From NCBI GenBank assembly GCA_015501605.1, contig JADNRZ010000001.1, positions 496,001 to 560,000 on the forward strand: a stretch of 64,000 bases of DNA, in the 5' to 3' direction. Below the pieces are notes generated by a model that saw only the letters and a program-made list of their open reading frames with translations, ran no database searches and had not been told where the DNA came from. The stretch is from Panaeolus papilionaceus. Its lineage: Eukaryota; Basidiomycota; Agaricomycetes; Agaricales. The translations under genes were made by a program, and so were the position numbers. Positions 47,185 through 57,730 of this stretch are shown in pieces. Positions within the stretch are counted from its first letter, which is position 1. The number at the start of each line of letters is the position of its first letter.

Positions 47185-47383
47185 CAGAGGATAAGATGAA
47201 TGTAAACACAAGTGTGCACATATTTGCAAATACAGACTTAGCCAAATATTGGAGACGCGCGATAGCGACGCTAGGCAGCTGAGCGCGATTTATCCTATTC
47301 TTCTCCTCGAGTTTTCGGTCACCGAAAATCTCTCTCTCAGGGAAAATCTCTCTCAGCAAGATAATTTTCTTTTTTCTCTTCTA

Positions 47384-48793
47384 ATGGTTACCAATGCTCC
47401 TACAAACCCATCGGGCACAACCCCACCAGGGTCACCGCCCCCAAGAATCAGAAAGACTCATACCTCCGACAAAATGGCTGAGCTTTTGAGAAATCTCCCA
47501 CTCATTCTTCGTTTACAGAAGAACAAGGCCATTGAGACGAAAAACACGTCCAGACTGCAGTACCAGCTCGACAAGGAGACAGATCCAGCGGCTAACATAG
47601 CACCGATCTCGCCAGTCGCGTCATACATCACGATCACGGACTCTGAGATCGGGGAAATCTCGCGTCCTGTTATTTTCAGCACATTGTTGAGTGAACTCAC
47701 AATGGAGACAGTGCAACGCGTCCAGGATTTTAAGGATCGCGAAGCCGCTGTCGACGCTAAGTCTAATAAGCGTAAGGCAGAGCTTGACGCGGAGGCGGCT
47801 AAAGACAGGGCTCATAAGCGGAACTGTGTCAACGGAGATAACTACGAGTTCAGGAACCCGAACAAACCTGCACCTGTCACTTTCCCGGAGGTCATGTATC
47901 ACACAGAAATACGACGCCCTCTTCCCATTGAATTCTTCACGCGGAACAACCTGGCACGTATATGCGCGGGAGAAGGGTCCAGCATGGCGTGCGTCAAAGG
48001 GAACGCACTTCCCGGAGAGTCCAAGGGTACGATGATACTCGACATCAAACGCATACACAAGGATTTGGGAACCAAAACGGGTTGCCTCACATTCGGCCAA
48101 TGGATGGAGGCATCCGAGAACCTCTTGACTTTCCAAAAATCAAGGGACGAAAATGGCGAATCAGGCTCATGGTCCCACATGTGGGCCGACCATTTTGGTT
48201 TTTTCAAGAACCAACCTGATAACGAGAAATATTACGACGCATGGAAATCAGTCGAGTTAGCAATCAGACTCGGATGGCACACGTCAAAGATCCGTGAACC
48301 GATGAGCAACTACAGCTCGAAGTGGCACACCTTGACAAGCAAGCAGGACATCCTGGAGGAGCTCGGTCGCTCAGAAAACTCGAACGCCTCAAAACCGGGT
48401 TCTTCGGGACGTTCCCAGCAGGGTACTCAGGGTAATTTCGTCAAGGGAAAGGGCAATCCTGCCACCAATGGGAAGCCCTTTCCGAAGGCAGGCGGCGTGG
48501 GTTCGGCAACCGCAGCCTGCCTCCTCTGTGCCGACTCCTCTCACATACTCAGCCAGCATCCTTCCTCAGCAGGAAGAACTCTCCCAGGAGGGAAAACCTC
48601 GTGGTCCAAGTACGAAGGAGGTAAACTCCTCTCCCCCGACAACCAAGAGGTCTGTATGGCCTTCAACCTGCACGGTAGCAAAGCCAGCTGCACTTCCGGC
48701 ACCAACCATCGACTCCACGCGTGCTCATACTGCGGAGACCGCAAGCACCACGCCCTGTCAGGACAATGCAAGGCTACCACAGCCAGCAACTGA
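47384..48793 (+). CDS. DIRS element ORF1, gag-like protein with zinc-knuckle-like clusters
   Basis: 469 residues from the ATG at 47384; the frame is open further upstream, but the ATG follows a CT-rich leader. The N-terminus is Pro/Thr-rich, followed by a long charged helix (MAELLRNLPLILRLQKN and a Lys/Ala-rich segment), then a conserved-looking middle (TFGQWMEASENLLTF, WSHMWADHFGFFKN) typical of gag-like proteins of basidiomycete DIRS elements. The C-terminus has Cys/His clusters (CLLCADSSH; CSYCGDRKHHALSGQC) suited to RNA binding. It presumably coats element RNA. The stop overlaps the start region of ORF2 in another frame. Confidence 0.7.
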   Translation: MVTNAPTNPSGTTPPGSPPPRIRKTHTSDKMAELLRNLPLILRLQKNKAIETKNTSRLQYQLDKETDPAANIAPISPVASYITITDSEIGEISRPVIFSTLLSELTMETVQRVQDFKDREAAVDAKSNKRKAELDAEAAKDRAHKRNCVNGDNYEFRNPNKPAPVTFPEVMYHTEIRRPLPIEFFTRNNLARICAGEGSSMACVKGNALPGESKGTMILDIKRIHKDLGTKTGCLTFGQWMEASENLLTFQKSRDENGESGSWSHMWADHFGFFKNQPDNEKYYDAWKSVELAIRLGWHTSKIREPMSNYSSKWHTLTSKQDILEELGRSENSNASKPGSSGRSQQGTQGNFVKGKGNPATNGKPFPKAGGVGSATAACLLCADSSHILSQHPSSAGRTLPGGKTSWSKYEGGKLLSPDNQEVCMAFNLHGSKASCTSGTNHRLHACSYCGDRKHHALSGQCKATTASN

Positions 48794-51005
48794 ACTCAAC
48801 GAATTCCTGGAATTGGCGAGACCACCTGTCCTTCATTATCCATCCATCGCAGATACAGTGGTACATCGCCCCCGCTATAATCCCTCAATCCACATCTTTC
48901 CCGACCTATTCAGCAAAATTATCACGCCATTCAACGCCGACGCGTTCAGATTCTTCCTCAACAAGCACAACCTCACTTCCCGATACCCCAAACTCGTCCA
49001 CAATATTATCCATGGTTTTCCCCTCGGAAAAATGCCAGCCCTAACCGAAACCGTAATCATCAAGAACCACAAGTCAGTATCAGAGTATGCGGAAAACGTT
49101 CAAGCATATATCGAAGGGGAGGTGGAGTCGGGTAGGATGTCAGGTCCTTTTGCAAAGGACGACGTCGAGCGTATACTCAGGGGAGCATTCCAGTCGTCAC
49201 CACTCATCGTGGCAGTTCAATCTCAGGGACCAAACGAGCCCGACAAGCTTAGGATTTGCCGCCACCTCTCAAAAGAAACCAAGGAGGTTTCTTCGGTAAA
49301 TTCATTCATCTGTAAAGATGACTTTCCTACCAGATTCGACACCGCTTGTCATGTTGCGGACATGGTGAGTTAATTTCCCTCTTTATCCCTCTCTCTTTTT
49401 CTCTTCGCGACGACTATTTCGTTTCCTTTGTTTCCTTGGGCGTCGAGATAGTGCTGAAGGCACAAGAAAGACGCTATATATTCATTCACAATCTCAAGGA
49501 TTATCATTTATGAATTTGGATACACACCCTTGCCGACGTGCACACAATTCAAGTATCAATCCATATCCAGTACATCATCGCACCTTTCGCGCGATGATGT
49601 CTGGGTAACAAGCGGGAATAACCTTACCTGCAAGGGGAGGGTTCTCCCTAGCAAGTTACAATCTGTCACCGTTGTCCTACAACAATGTAGGTCATCGGAA
49701 TAGACAACCACTGCCATAGGGCAGGTGGTTCCAAGATATATCAATCACACATCATTGCTCAGTCAGGTGTGAACAAGTAGCTAACAAGTTTTTGCATAGG
49801 TGGCCAAGGCCCCTCTTGGCACCCAAGCTTGCACTCTCGACATCGAGAAATTCCATCGCACTTGCCCAGTCATTCCAGATCACAAGTGCTGGTTGGTTCT
49901 TCAAGGACCAACAGCAGGCGATTTTTATATCGACCATGCGACGCCTTTCGGTCTTTCAAGCGCCAGCAGCAATTCCGGGATGATAGCCAACGCAGCAGTT
50001 GACATATGGATAGCGGAAGGAGTAGAGCCAGTCCTCAAGTATGAGGACGACCTTAAAATCTTTCGTTACCCAGTCGAGGACGGTCCTTACGAGGAAGGTC
50101 CATTCCGATACGCATACGATCGTGGGGATATCATCCAGCGCATCGCGCCTTTGAGCATCCCATGGCACCCTGAAAAGGGTGACCTCACCTTCAATTTTAT
50201 CACGACATTCCTGGGTCTCCTCTGGGACCTTCCGCAGCGTCGAGTCTCACTACCCGAACAGAAACGCAAGAAATTTCTTGCTCGAGTCCAGAAGTTCTTG
50301 GCTGAATCCACCAGACAGCAATGTCAGCTCCGAGCGGTGGAGAAGATCCACGGATCCTTATGTTACCTCACTATCGTGTATCAAGAGGGTCGTTCGCGCC
50401 TCCCTTCGCTCTCGAATTTTGCAACAAAATTCCAAGGGAGAGAAGGTCCCAAGCTGTACCCCCCCCGCTCCCTTATCTCCGACCTTAAATGGTGGGAAGT
50501 GGAGCTGGAGAAGCCAACTTTCTTTCGTCAATTGCGCCCAAAGGGCCCTCCATCCCCGCTCTCCATTTACATGGATGCCAGCACGTCGTGGGGCATCGGC
50601 GTCATCATAGACGGACGATGGAAAGCTTTTCGTCTCAAGGATGATTGGAAAGCGGAAGGGCGGGGGATCTGTTGGCTCGAGACCTTGGCGGTCGAGTTCA
50701 CGATCTACCTATTAGATCTCCTGGATGTCCGTGAATGCGAGGTTATCTTCCATTCCGACAACCAAGGGACCATTGGCTCCATGACAAAAGGGCGCAGCCC
50801 TAATTTTCATATCAATAACTCAATTCGCAGATCGTATTCGGTCTTATTTTCGCTTTTCATCACTCCCTCCCTTGTTTATGTTGCTTCAGCAGATAATCCG
50901 GCCGACCCAATCTCACGCGGAGAGCTTGGTCGCCCGGAAGATCATTTAGATTTGAACTTCACGCTCCCAGAGGAGCTTTTAGAATTTTTCTCTTATGTCT
51001 ACTAG
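48468..51005 (+). CDS. DIRS element ORF2, reverse transcriptase and RNase H
   Basis: Exons 48468-49364 and 49800-51005 are joined across a 435-base GT-AG intron. Before the intron lies the RT fingers region; after it QACTLDIEKFHRTCPV gives the first catalytic Asp, FGLSSASSNSGMIANAAVD follows, and LKYEDDLKIF is the YxDD box (here YEDD). RNase H follows: IYMDASTSWGIGVII, ETLAVEF, HSDNQGTIGSM and NPADPISRG provide the acidic residues. No methyltransferase domain follows, unlike classical DIRS1. Start uncertain: an ATG at 48468 would overlap ORF1 by more than 300 bases, so frameshifting from ORF1 or a later start are alternatives. Function: copies element RNA into cDNA. Confidence 0.8.
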
Positions 51006-52739
51006 CAATAGCAAACTTTCGGTCTGGAACACCACAAGGGACTTGGTCAATCCGCAACCCAAGCGCCCTGAAACGTCAAAATCTTCTTTTTCTTTTAATT
51101 CGCACTCTTTCGTTAGACGATCATCTTCCTTGCCTAAAAACCCTATTTCCCCTCCTGTTCCATCACCTTCCCCTGCTCCTATCCCCACGCCATCTCAACA
51201 TTCTCCACCACAGCCCCGTCGTTCCTCCTCATTCTCTTTCATACAACCAGACATTTCTAATCATCCCAATAATTCTACCCGTTATTCAAAAACATCTTCT
51301 CTGCCTTTTCCTATTAAAAATTCACGCCATTCGTCGTCTTCATCTTCTCTTTTTTCCTTCATCCCTCCCCATGCTTCATCATCTCCATTACATCCTCAAT
51401 CAGAAGGACTACAGCGCTCACGCTCTCAGCGTCCATCTTTACCTTCCCAAAATAACAAGTACGCATCCCGATTCGCTTCACTTCTCAAAGAAGGAGGGGC
51501 ATCGGCATCAGCCCAAGCCAACGAGGCGCTTAGACCAAAAGTCCCAGCAGCTTCCAGATTGATACGTTGGTCTAGCCCATACTCCATACGCCAGCGAGCG
51601 GCACTAGAGTCGCAATTACCACCTGTGCTGGTAGACCAGACATACAATGCAATCGCGGAAGCTATCGCTCCCAGCACAAGGTCAGAATCAATATCCATTC
51701 TATTAAATGGGAACTCATCTGTTTCGATTATTCCAGATCTGTTTACGGTGCGGGAATACTCCGTTTTCACCAGTTTTGCGACTCATTCGGCATCCCTGAA
51801 GAGGACCGCATGCCAGCGTCAGCACCTCTGCTCGCAGCTTTTGTTGCGCACTGCAAAGGTTCATACGAGGGCAAGACTATCGGATCCTGGCTCACAGGTA
51901 TCCGGCAATGGCATGTCACACACAGAGCAGCGTGGAACGGAGAGGACGCATGGGTCGGACAGGCCAGAGCAGTAGCCAGGAAACAGGGTACGCATCATAA
52001 GCGTCCCCTTCGTGCTCCTGTATCCATCGATCACCTTCATGCACTTCGTAAATCCCTCAATCCCTCCGATCCATTCGACGCCGCCACATGGGCAGTAGCC
52101 ACAACAACCTTCTTCGGTTGCCGTCGCTTAGGAGAGACCACAGTAAAATCCCCCTCGTCATTCAACCCACTCTACAATGTCACTCGTGCATCGGCCGACG
52201 TCACTTACCGCACCATACGCGACTCGGAAAATATATCGGTCAGCATTCGCATACCATGGACCAAGACCACGAAGCAGGAGGGTGCATCAATACACCTTAC
52301 GAGCAGGAACGACGAGCTCTGCCCGGTTAGGGCTTTGCTTACGCACTTATCGGTTAACCGTGATTGTCCTTCGGAGATGTCTTTCTTCGCATACAAGGAC
52401 TCCCATGGCAGATGGTGCCACCTCTTCAAAGACAAGTTTATCTCCACCATCAACGGGATCTGGTCGAAGACGTCGCTAGATCACGTCTCTGGCCACAGTT
52501 TTCGCATCGGGGGAGCGGTCACCCTCCTCCTAGCAGGTGTCTCAGCAGAGGTTGTTGCAGCTACAGGCGGCTGGTCGTCGCTAGCTTTTTTATTATATTG
52601 GAGACGGATGGAGGAAATCATTCCCATGTGCACTTCTCGCGCTTACGCCAGGGCACAGAACCAACTTTCAAGTACAATGGAAGAATTCAGAATTAGACAT
52701 TCAGTATCAACAGATACCATTTCCGACAGTAGCACTTAA
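50995..52739 (+). CDS. DIRS element ORF3, tyrosine recombinase
   Basis: Exons 50995-51680 and 51737-52739 are joined across a 56-base intron; the join restores APSTRSVYGAGILRFHQFCD, the usual start of the core-binding domain in this family. The first 200 residues are Ser/Pro-rich and of low complexity. Catalytic residues of the recombinase fold are visible: Arg in FFGCRRLGETT, the HxxR box in GHSFRIGGAV, Trp in GGWSSLAF and the nucleophilic Tyr in FLLYWRR. The start ATG overlaps the last 11 bases of ORF2, a stop-start arrangement that suggests reinitiation. It should integrate the circular cDNA. Confidence 0.82.
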
Positions 52740-52859
52740 TTATTCATATTTTATCCATGACTCTTAACTCCGTTGCTTCATCACTTCATCTGTATCACAA
52801 CATGTTTTTCATCTCCATCATTGCTCGCTGCTTTCCAACTCATTATCATTCATTGTCCC

Positions 52860-52965
52860 TTCATGCATTTATTAAAAAAATTTCATCATGCACTTTTCAT
52901 CATGCACTCACTTCTATCATGCACTCATTCTCATCATGCCTTATTTCGTCATGCACTCAATTTGT
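52860..52965 (+). repeat. Imperfect short tandem repeats around CATGCACT
   Basis: Five or six spaced copies of TCATGCACT or close variants lie just after the recombinase stop, inside the presumed 3' untranslated end of the retroelement. Confidence 0.6.
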
Positions 52966-53058
52966 AATGCCCCCATTATTGGCATCGGCCGCCCAACAAT
53001 TAAAAGTTCTCACTTCAATCTTCATAATTAATCAGATTTCTTGCGAAGTTCTTACTTG

Positions 53059-53400
53059 AGCAGTTTAAAATCATTACAAGCCACAGCGGAGCCTCGCTCC
53101 ATTTGGCACGGCAACCCGGCTTCCAAGCTGAGACACCAAGTTGCCAGTAGTGAGCTCCACTCCACTCGGTACGGAACTTGGCATCCAGCTCGGATCGCCT
53201 TGGGCCTCACCAGGCGCTCTGGTCGTTTGGCAGCACGCTTCACACATGGGCCAGACGCGAAAGGTTTGACGCGTTAGTCCCGAATTTCGGAGACTTACAC
53301 GCGTCAGTCGAGAACCTCACGCGTCAGGCTCCCGTGACCCGTCGGAATGCTTTTCTCAAGGCATTCTCGAGGCGCCGCCAAACGACCCCCGCACCTCAAC
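53059..53400. repeat. GC-rich tail of the retroelement with ACGCGTCAG-type repeats
   Basis: A sharply GC-rich block between AT-rich flanks, with near-copies of GACGCGT and ACGCGTCAG at about 53260-53330 and a small inverted repeat (GAATGC...GCATTC) near 53342-53366. It may be the right terminus needed for cDNA circularisation. Confidence 0.4.
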
Positions 53401-53664
53401 AAACTATGAACCCGTTCACAGTTTGTCATCATATCATATTTATTATTATATTTATCTAAAAAATATTATATAATCCTTCGTGCACACGCATGTTGAAATA
53501 AATATCTTATCTCAGTGAATGATGGAAACTGGACCATGATGCCCAGAAAGGGTCGCCTTGTTTACATAATGCCAACACCTTGAACACCACCGAAGAGCAC
53601 AGACACCTTGGAGGGCGCGTCTGACTATCAACATACCTGCCAGGAGCCCACTAAAGAGAAACAT

Positions 53665-55318
53665 ATGATTCAAACAACAGTGATACACGATGCACACGGT
53701 GATCTTGTCACCGACGCGTCGTATGACTTTTACGGACTCCGTTTAGCAACCTGCAGTCTGGATCAAAGGTAGGCTATTTACACTTTCCCGTTTTGTGTCA
53801 GTTGATAATAGCAAACCTCAGGATTAAGCTGTGGACTATAGATGAAAATGGTGCATGGAATATTGACGACGATTGGAAGGTGCGTGATGATGTTGGTGAT
53901 CTCATGCAGGAACAATACTTACGGTGATACCCAGGCCCATGATGCAGCAGTTTCAAAGCTGAGCTGGGCACATCCAGAATTTGGCTCTATCATTGCATCT
54001 GCGTCGTTTGATAGAACAGCCAAAATATGGGAACAAACCGCTTCACCCTCGTCAGACTCTTCCTCAGTGAACGGAATCTCAGGAACTTCAGGCTCAAGAT
54101 GGGTAGAAAAGGCCGTTCTGTCTGAAGCCAAAGGCACAGTACGCGCCGTAGAGTTTGCTCCTCATCACTTTGGATTGAAGCTTGTATGTTGCGCATTTTC
54201 TCTTCCCTGCCATATGTCTGAATAAAAATCAAGGCCACCATCGCTACAGATAACATGCTGCGGATTTATGAATGCGTAGAGCAGCCATCGTTGACATCCT
54301 GGCAGCTTGTGGAAGAACTAGACGTGCAGAGTGTCATGATGGGCCCGTCACCAGGCTATCTCTCCAGGGCACACACAAAGGCCCTAGCCACTCCAACGCA
54401 AACCCACGCAACTCTGGACGCAGCATCTGCTTCACTCGTAGCACAAGCACTCCAACAAGGTCTGCAACAAAGCGTGTCTTCTTCATCTCAACCACGAACG
54501 GGACTCGGAAATCGTGAGGCTGATGGAGGATGGACTATTGCATGGTGCAAAGATAAGTACTGGGGAGAAGTTATTGCTGCTGGATGTGGTACCTCTGGAG
54601 TTATCAAGGTGCTTTCTACTATTAAAACATTAGTACCCAAAGTTTACAAACCCGCTCTTAGATCATTCAACTCAATGCTAGACGCTCTACGACGTTACTT
54701 ACCCTGAACCCCTCAGGTGGAACACCAGGAGGTGGGACACAACTAAGTCTTGTGCCATCAGAGGGTCCTGAATCTCGACCATCCCCCAACGCGACCTCCT
54801 CCGTTACTTCTGTCGCATGGGCGCCATCATGTGGTCGGTCATATCATCTCATTGCAACGGGTTCACGGGATGGCCATGTGCGGATATGGAAAATAAAACC
54901 AAGTCAAGATGATTTCGACGCTGAAATGGGAGGAGACGGGGATATAGAGGATGCGAAGTGGACAGCAGCCCTTGTCGGCGATTTTGACCATCACAAGTAT
55001 GTCAATTTGTGTTTTTTTTAGCCTTTACCTGCCCAACGTTGTCTTTTTTCTTCTTTCTGTAAAGGTCCGCTGTGGGAAGAGTAGAGTGGAACATTACAGG
55101 GTATGTTGAATTTGGATTTCTCTCTTGATCTCGCTGAAAATCGTTAACTTTCACTCGGCTGCAGAACCATCCTTTCCTCTGCAGGAAATGACGGACGCGT
55201 GCGCCTTTGGAAAGCGACATCAGGGAATGTTTGGCGACCAGCAGGAAGTGTTGGGGTCGAACAATCAGAGGACTCTAACCCACAGGCCGAGAACAAGGAT
55301 GTAGAGATGGAATCGTGA
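53665..55318 (+). CDS. SEH1: WD40 nucleoporin SEH1
   Basis: Beta-propeller component shared by the Nup84/Nup107-160 nuclear pore subcomplex and the SEA/GATOR2 complex at the vacuole. Seven exons (53665-53768, 53822-53879, 53935-54183, 54234-54608, 54662-54996, 55065-55100, 55165-55318), 436 residues. WD repeats are evident: DASYDFYGLRLATCSLDQRI near the start, KLSWAHPEFGSIIASASFDR, VRAVEFAPHHFGLKLATIAT, SVTSVAWAPSCGRSYHLIAT and TILSSAGNDGRVRLWKA. Low-complexity inserts (Ala/Gln-rich near residue 200; Pro/Gly-rich before blade 5) separate blades, as in other basidiomycete SEH1. The exon 5 acceptor before IIQLNARRSTT keeps the frame. The start MIQTTVIHDAHGDLV aligns with the usual N-terminus. 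Confidence 0.9.
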
Positions 55319-56301
55319 TCTCGTCGTTTCAACATGTGCGACTTTTTTGTATCAATTTACTTCGGGTGTAGATGATTACATTCAACTTTTGTACACTATT
55401 CCGTCTTCAACGTAAACCCAATGTCGGTCTAACAGACAGAACCCAACTAGGAGAAAGACAATAAGCAATCCCCGGAAACGATGGCATTGAAATAAAGGTC
55501 TCATTCCCGACACATCTACAAATTTTAATGGACAGGGGTACCAATACTTGGGGCCCTTGGCCAGGTACGGTTATCGGAACCGGACAGAGGCGTGAAGGAA
55601 CCATCCGCGATGAGTGGCGCATTAATTTTAACCAGAGTGGTCCAAAACAAGTCCAAAATGCGCCCGTCATCGAGCGTCAGGCTATGTTCCTGACCTGCGC
55701 TTCGCCAAGCGCCTGAACCATAATTAATGCACTGAAATGACCTGGCGCTAATTGAATTTCATTCCGCTAACGACCAGAATGAACATATTGATCCACGCTT
55801 GTTGGAATTTGGTAGGGAGTGGTGTGACTGTGGTGTTACATACTAAAGTTGGCTTTCTTCAGAGACAAGCAGGTACAACACATTCAGCGGATGTTTTTGA
55901 TTCATTTTCAACAATTCAATAGAAAGGAATTTTTTGACGTGTGATTCGGGATGTATAGAATTCAAGCAAATGTGTGCAAAGCGTATGTACAGGTGAAACC
56001 GAAAATTTTACGATAAGAGTGAACGATAGCAATAGAATACTAGAGATAGAATAACTGATAAATAGAATAAATAGTCCCCTAAAGCGGCTTGTATGTATAG
56101 GGTCCCCAGAATTCCTCGTAATGAATGAGATACCGTAGCACCGGAGGCAAAAGAAAAAAAAGCAAAGGATCGACAGGGAGAAGGGTGCTGGGTGACATCT
56201 TAGAAGTCAGGAGCTGAGGAAGTTTAGAACCGACTCTGAAAAGTTTAGGTACACGCAACACTGCCAATGCAGGTCATGTTTACCCTGGGAACCGACAGGA
56301 G
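55319..56301. other. Intergenic between convergent genes
   Basis: Separates SEH1 and the amidohydrolase. No gene recognised. A tiny alternative last exon of the amidohydrolase could lie at 56280-56284. Confidence 0.4.
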
Positions 56302-57730
56302 TCAGACTTCACGCGCACGAACTGAAAGGGCAAACTTACATTGGATCTTGTTTCCAAACAGGTTCTGGGCATTCGTGCGGAAGATTGCCGCCTTGTCAGC
56401 TGCAGTGAACAAGGGGGAGGTCTTGACTGCGTTGAGGGAAGGGGTTTGAGGAGCGAGTGGTGCGTATGGGAAGTCCTGGGATGAATCATCAGTAAACAAT
56501 ATCTCAAAACAGTGCCCAAACTTACAGTTCCGTAGAGGAGCTGAGAGGCAGGGATCCCATAGCCGATGAGGCCCGCGACCTGGTGGAAGTAGGTAGGTCC
56601 AGCAGAGTCCCACCAGAAGCGAGTGCTGTAGATCTGCAAGGAGGAATCGTAGATTGTGGGGTATGACTTGAGAATGCGGTCGATGGTGGCAGGGAAAGCA
56701 CCTCCAGCGTGAGGAATAACGTAGTGAATGTTGGTGAAGTTGTGAATGGTTTGAGTGAGGGTCAAGTCCATAAGAGTACGGGCAGTCTCGAAGCTATTGG
56801 AAGGTCGTTAGGAATGGTTCACCGTTCGAATGAATGACGGCTTACTAGAATTCGATTTTGCCAGTAATATAGGGAGTGGGATTAGCCTCGATTAATTGAT
56901 TGCCAACCTTTAAGACAGGAAGAGCGGGATGAACATAGACAATCTGACGCCCAGCCCAACCGTTGATGCTCTGGAAGAATGACTTGAAGCTGGCATATCC
57001 GAGATATTTACCCTCGATGTTGGATTGTAAGAAGATACCGACTGCGCCGAGTTGCTGGATGGCGTATTGAGCTTCGACGAGGGCCTCAGCGGTGTAAGGA
57101 AGAGGGACTTGTGCGTAGAAGCTGAACTTTCTGGGATAAGCGTTGCAGTAAGCAGCAGCCTGCTCGTTTAGCAGACGGGCGAGTGCCACAGTCATAATTT
57201 TGTTGCCAACATAAACCAGGGGTCCAGGAACAGAGAAGGCAATAATAGAACGCTCGATTCCCTGGCCAGCCATAAAGCTGAGCTGGTCATTGAGAGTCCA
57301 ATCAGGAACAGGATTGCCACCAATCTCTGGGTAAAGCGCCTTATACCATGAGGGAGCGACATGGGCTGAAATATGCAACTTTAAAACGCGTCCAAAATTA
57401 GAGAAACGCGTCACATACCATGGGCGTCAATGATATTGTTTGGCGAAGGGCCTTGACGACTGGACAAGCTTCGCTTCGTGACGGGACTAGGGGCGGTAGC
57501 TAGCACATCTTCAATTTCGGCGAGGGCATCCGGCAGGAAGTCAAGGACAGTCAAGTCAATGGAATCTATGTCATGATTGTCAATTTCCACTTTCCGATTC
57601 CTCATCAAGAAAACATACCAGAAGCAGCATTAGCCAAAATGGTATCAGCCGCAGAATCATCCTGAGCAATGACCCCGCTAGCAGTGAATGCGACCGAGAG
57701 AAAGAAGGAAACCAAGATAAATGTCTTCAT
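56302..57730 (-). CDS. Secreted amidohydrolase / decarboxylase-family protein
   Basis: Metal-dependent TIM-barrel protein of the amidohydrolase group that includes aminocarboxymuconate semialdehyde and 6-methylsalicylate decarboxylases. Exons: 57619-57730, 57419-57565, 56846-57365, 56526-56793 and a last one from 56475. The N-terminus is a signal peptide (MKTFILVSFFLSVAFTASG), followed by a spacer with Lys-Arg that may be a Kex2 site. DAHAHVAPSWYKALYP supplies the HxH metal ligands after beta-1, ALVEAQYAIQQLGAVGIFLQ and YVHPALPVL the next strands with a His, and IHYVIPHAGGAFP another conserved His; GTDFPYAP carries the final Asp. The end is open: reading on stops at 56302, whereas a GTAAGT donor at 56339 would lead to a five-base last exon. 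Substrate unknown. Confidence 0.82.

Larger units (their letters stand above)
47158..53460 (+). mobile_element. DIRS-type (tyrosine-recombinase) retroelement
   Basis: Three consecutive plus-strand ORFs have the DIRS set: gag-like protein, reverse transcriptase with RNase H, and a tyrosine recombinase instead of a DDE integrase. All three are open once two GT-AG introns are removed (49365-49799 and 51681-51736), so the copy may be young. ORF2 and ORF3 overlap by 11 bases. Ends are approximate: the left was set at a hairpin and the right after a GC-rich tail with short repeats; neither inverted nor split direct terminal repeats could be confirmed by eye. Flanks are gene-poor. The recombinase would integrate a circular cDNA without target duplication, as in the family. 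Confidence 0.8.

Noticed and set aside
51660..51840. Apparent frameshift in the recombinase ORF
   Set aside because: A 56-base GT-AG intron restores the conserved segment, so no frameshift is needed.
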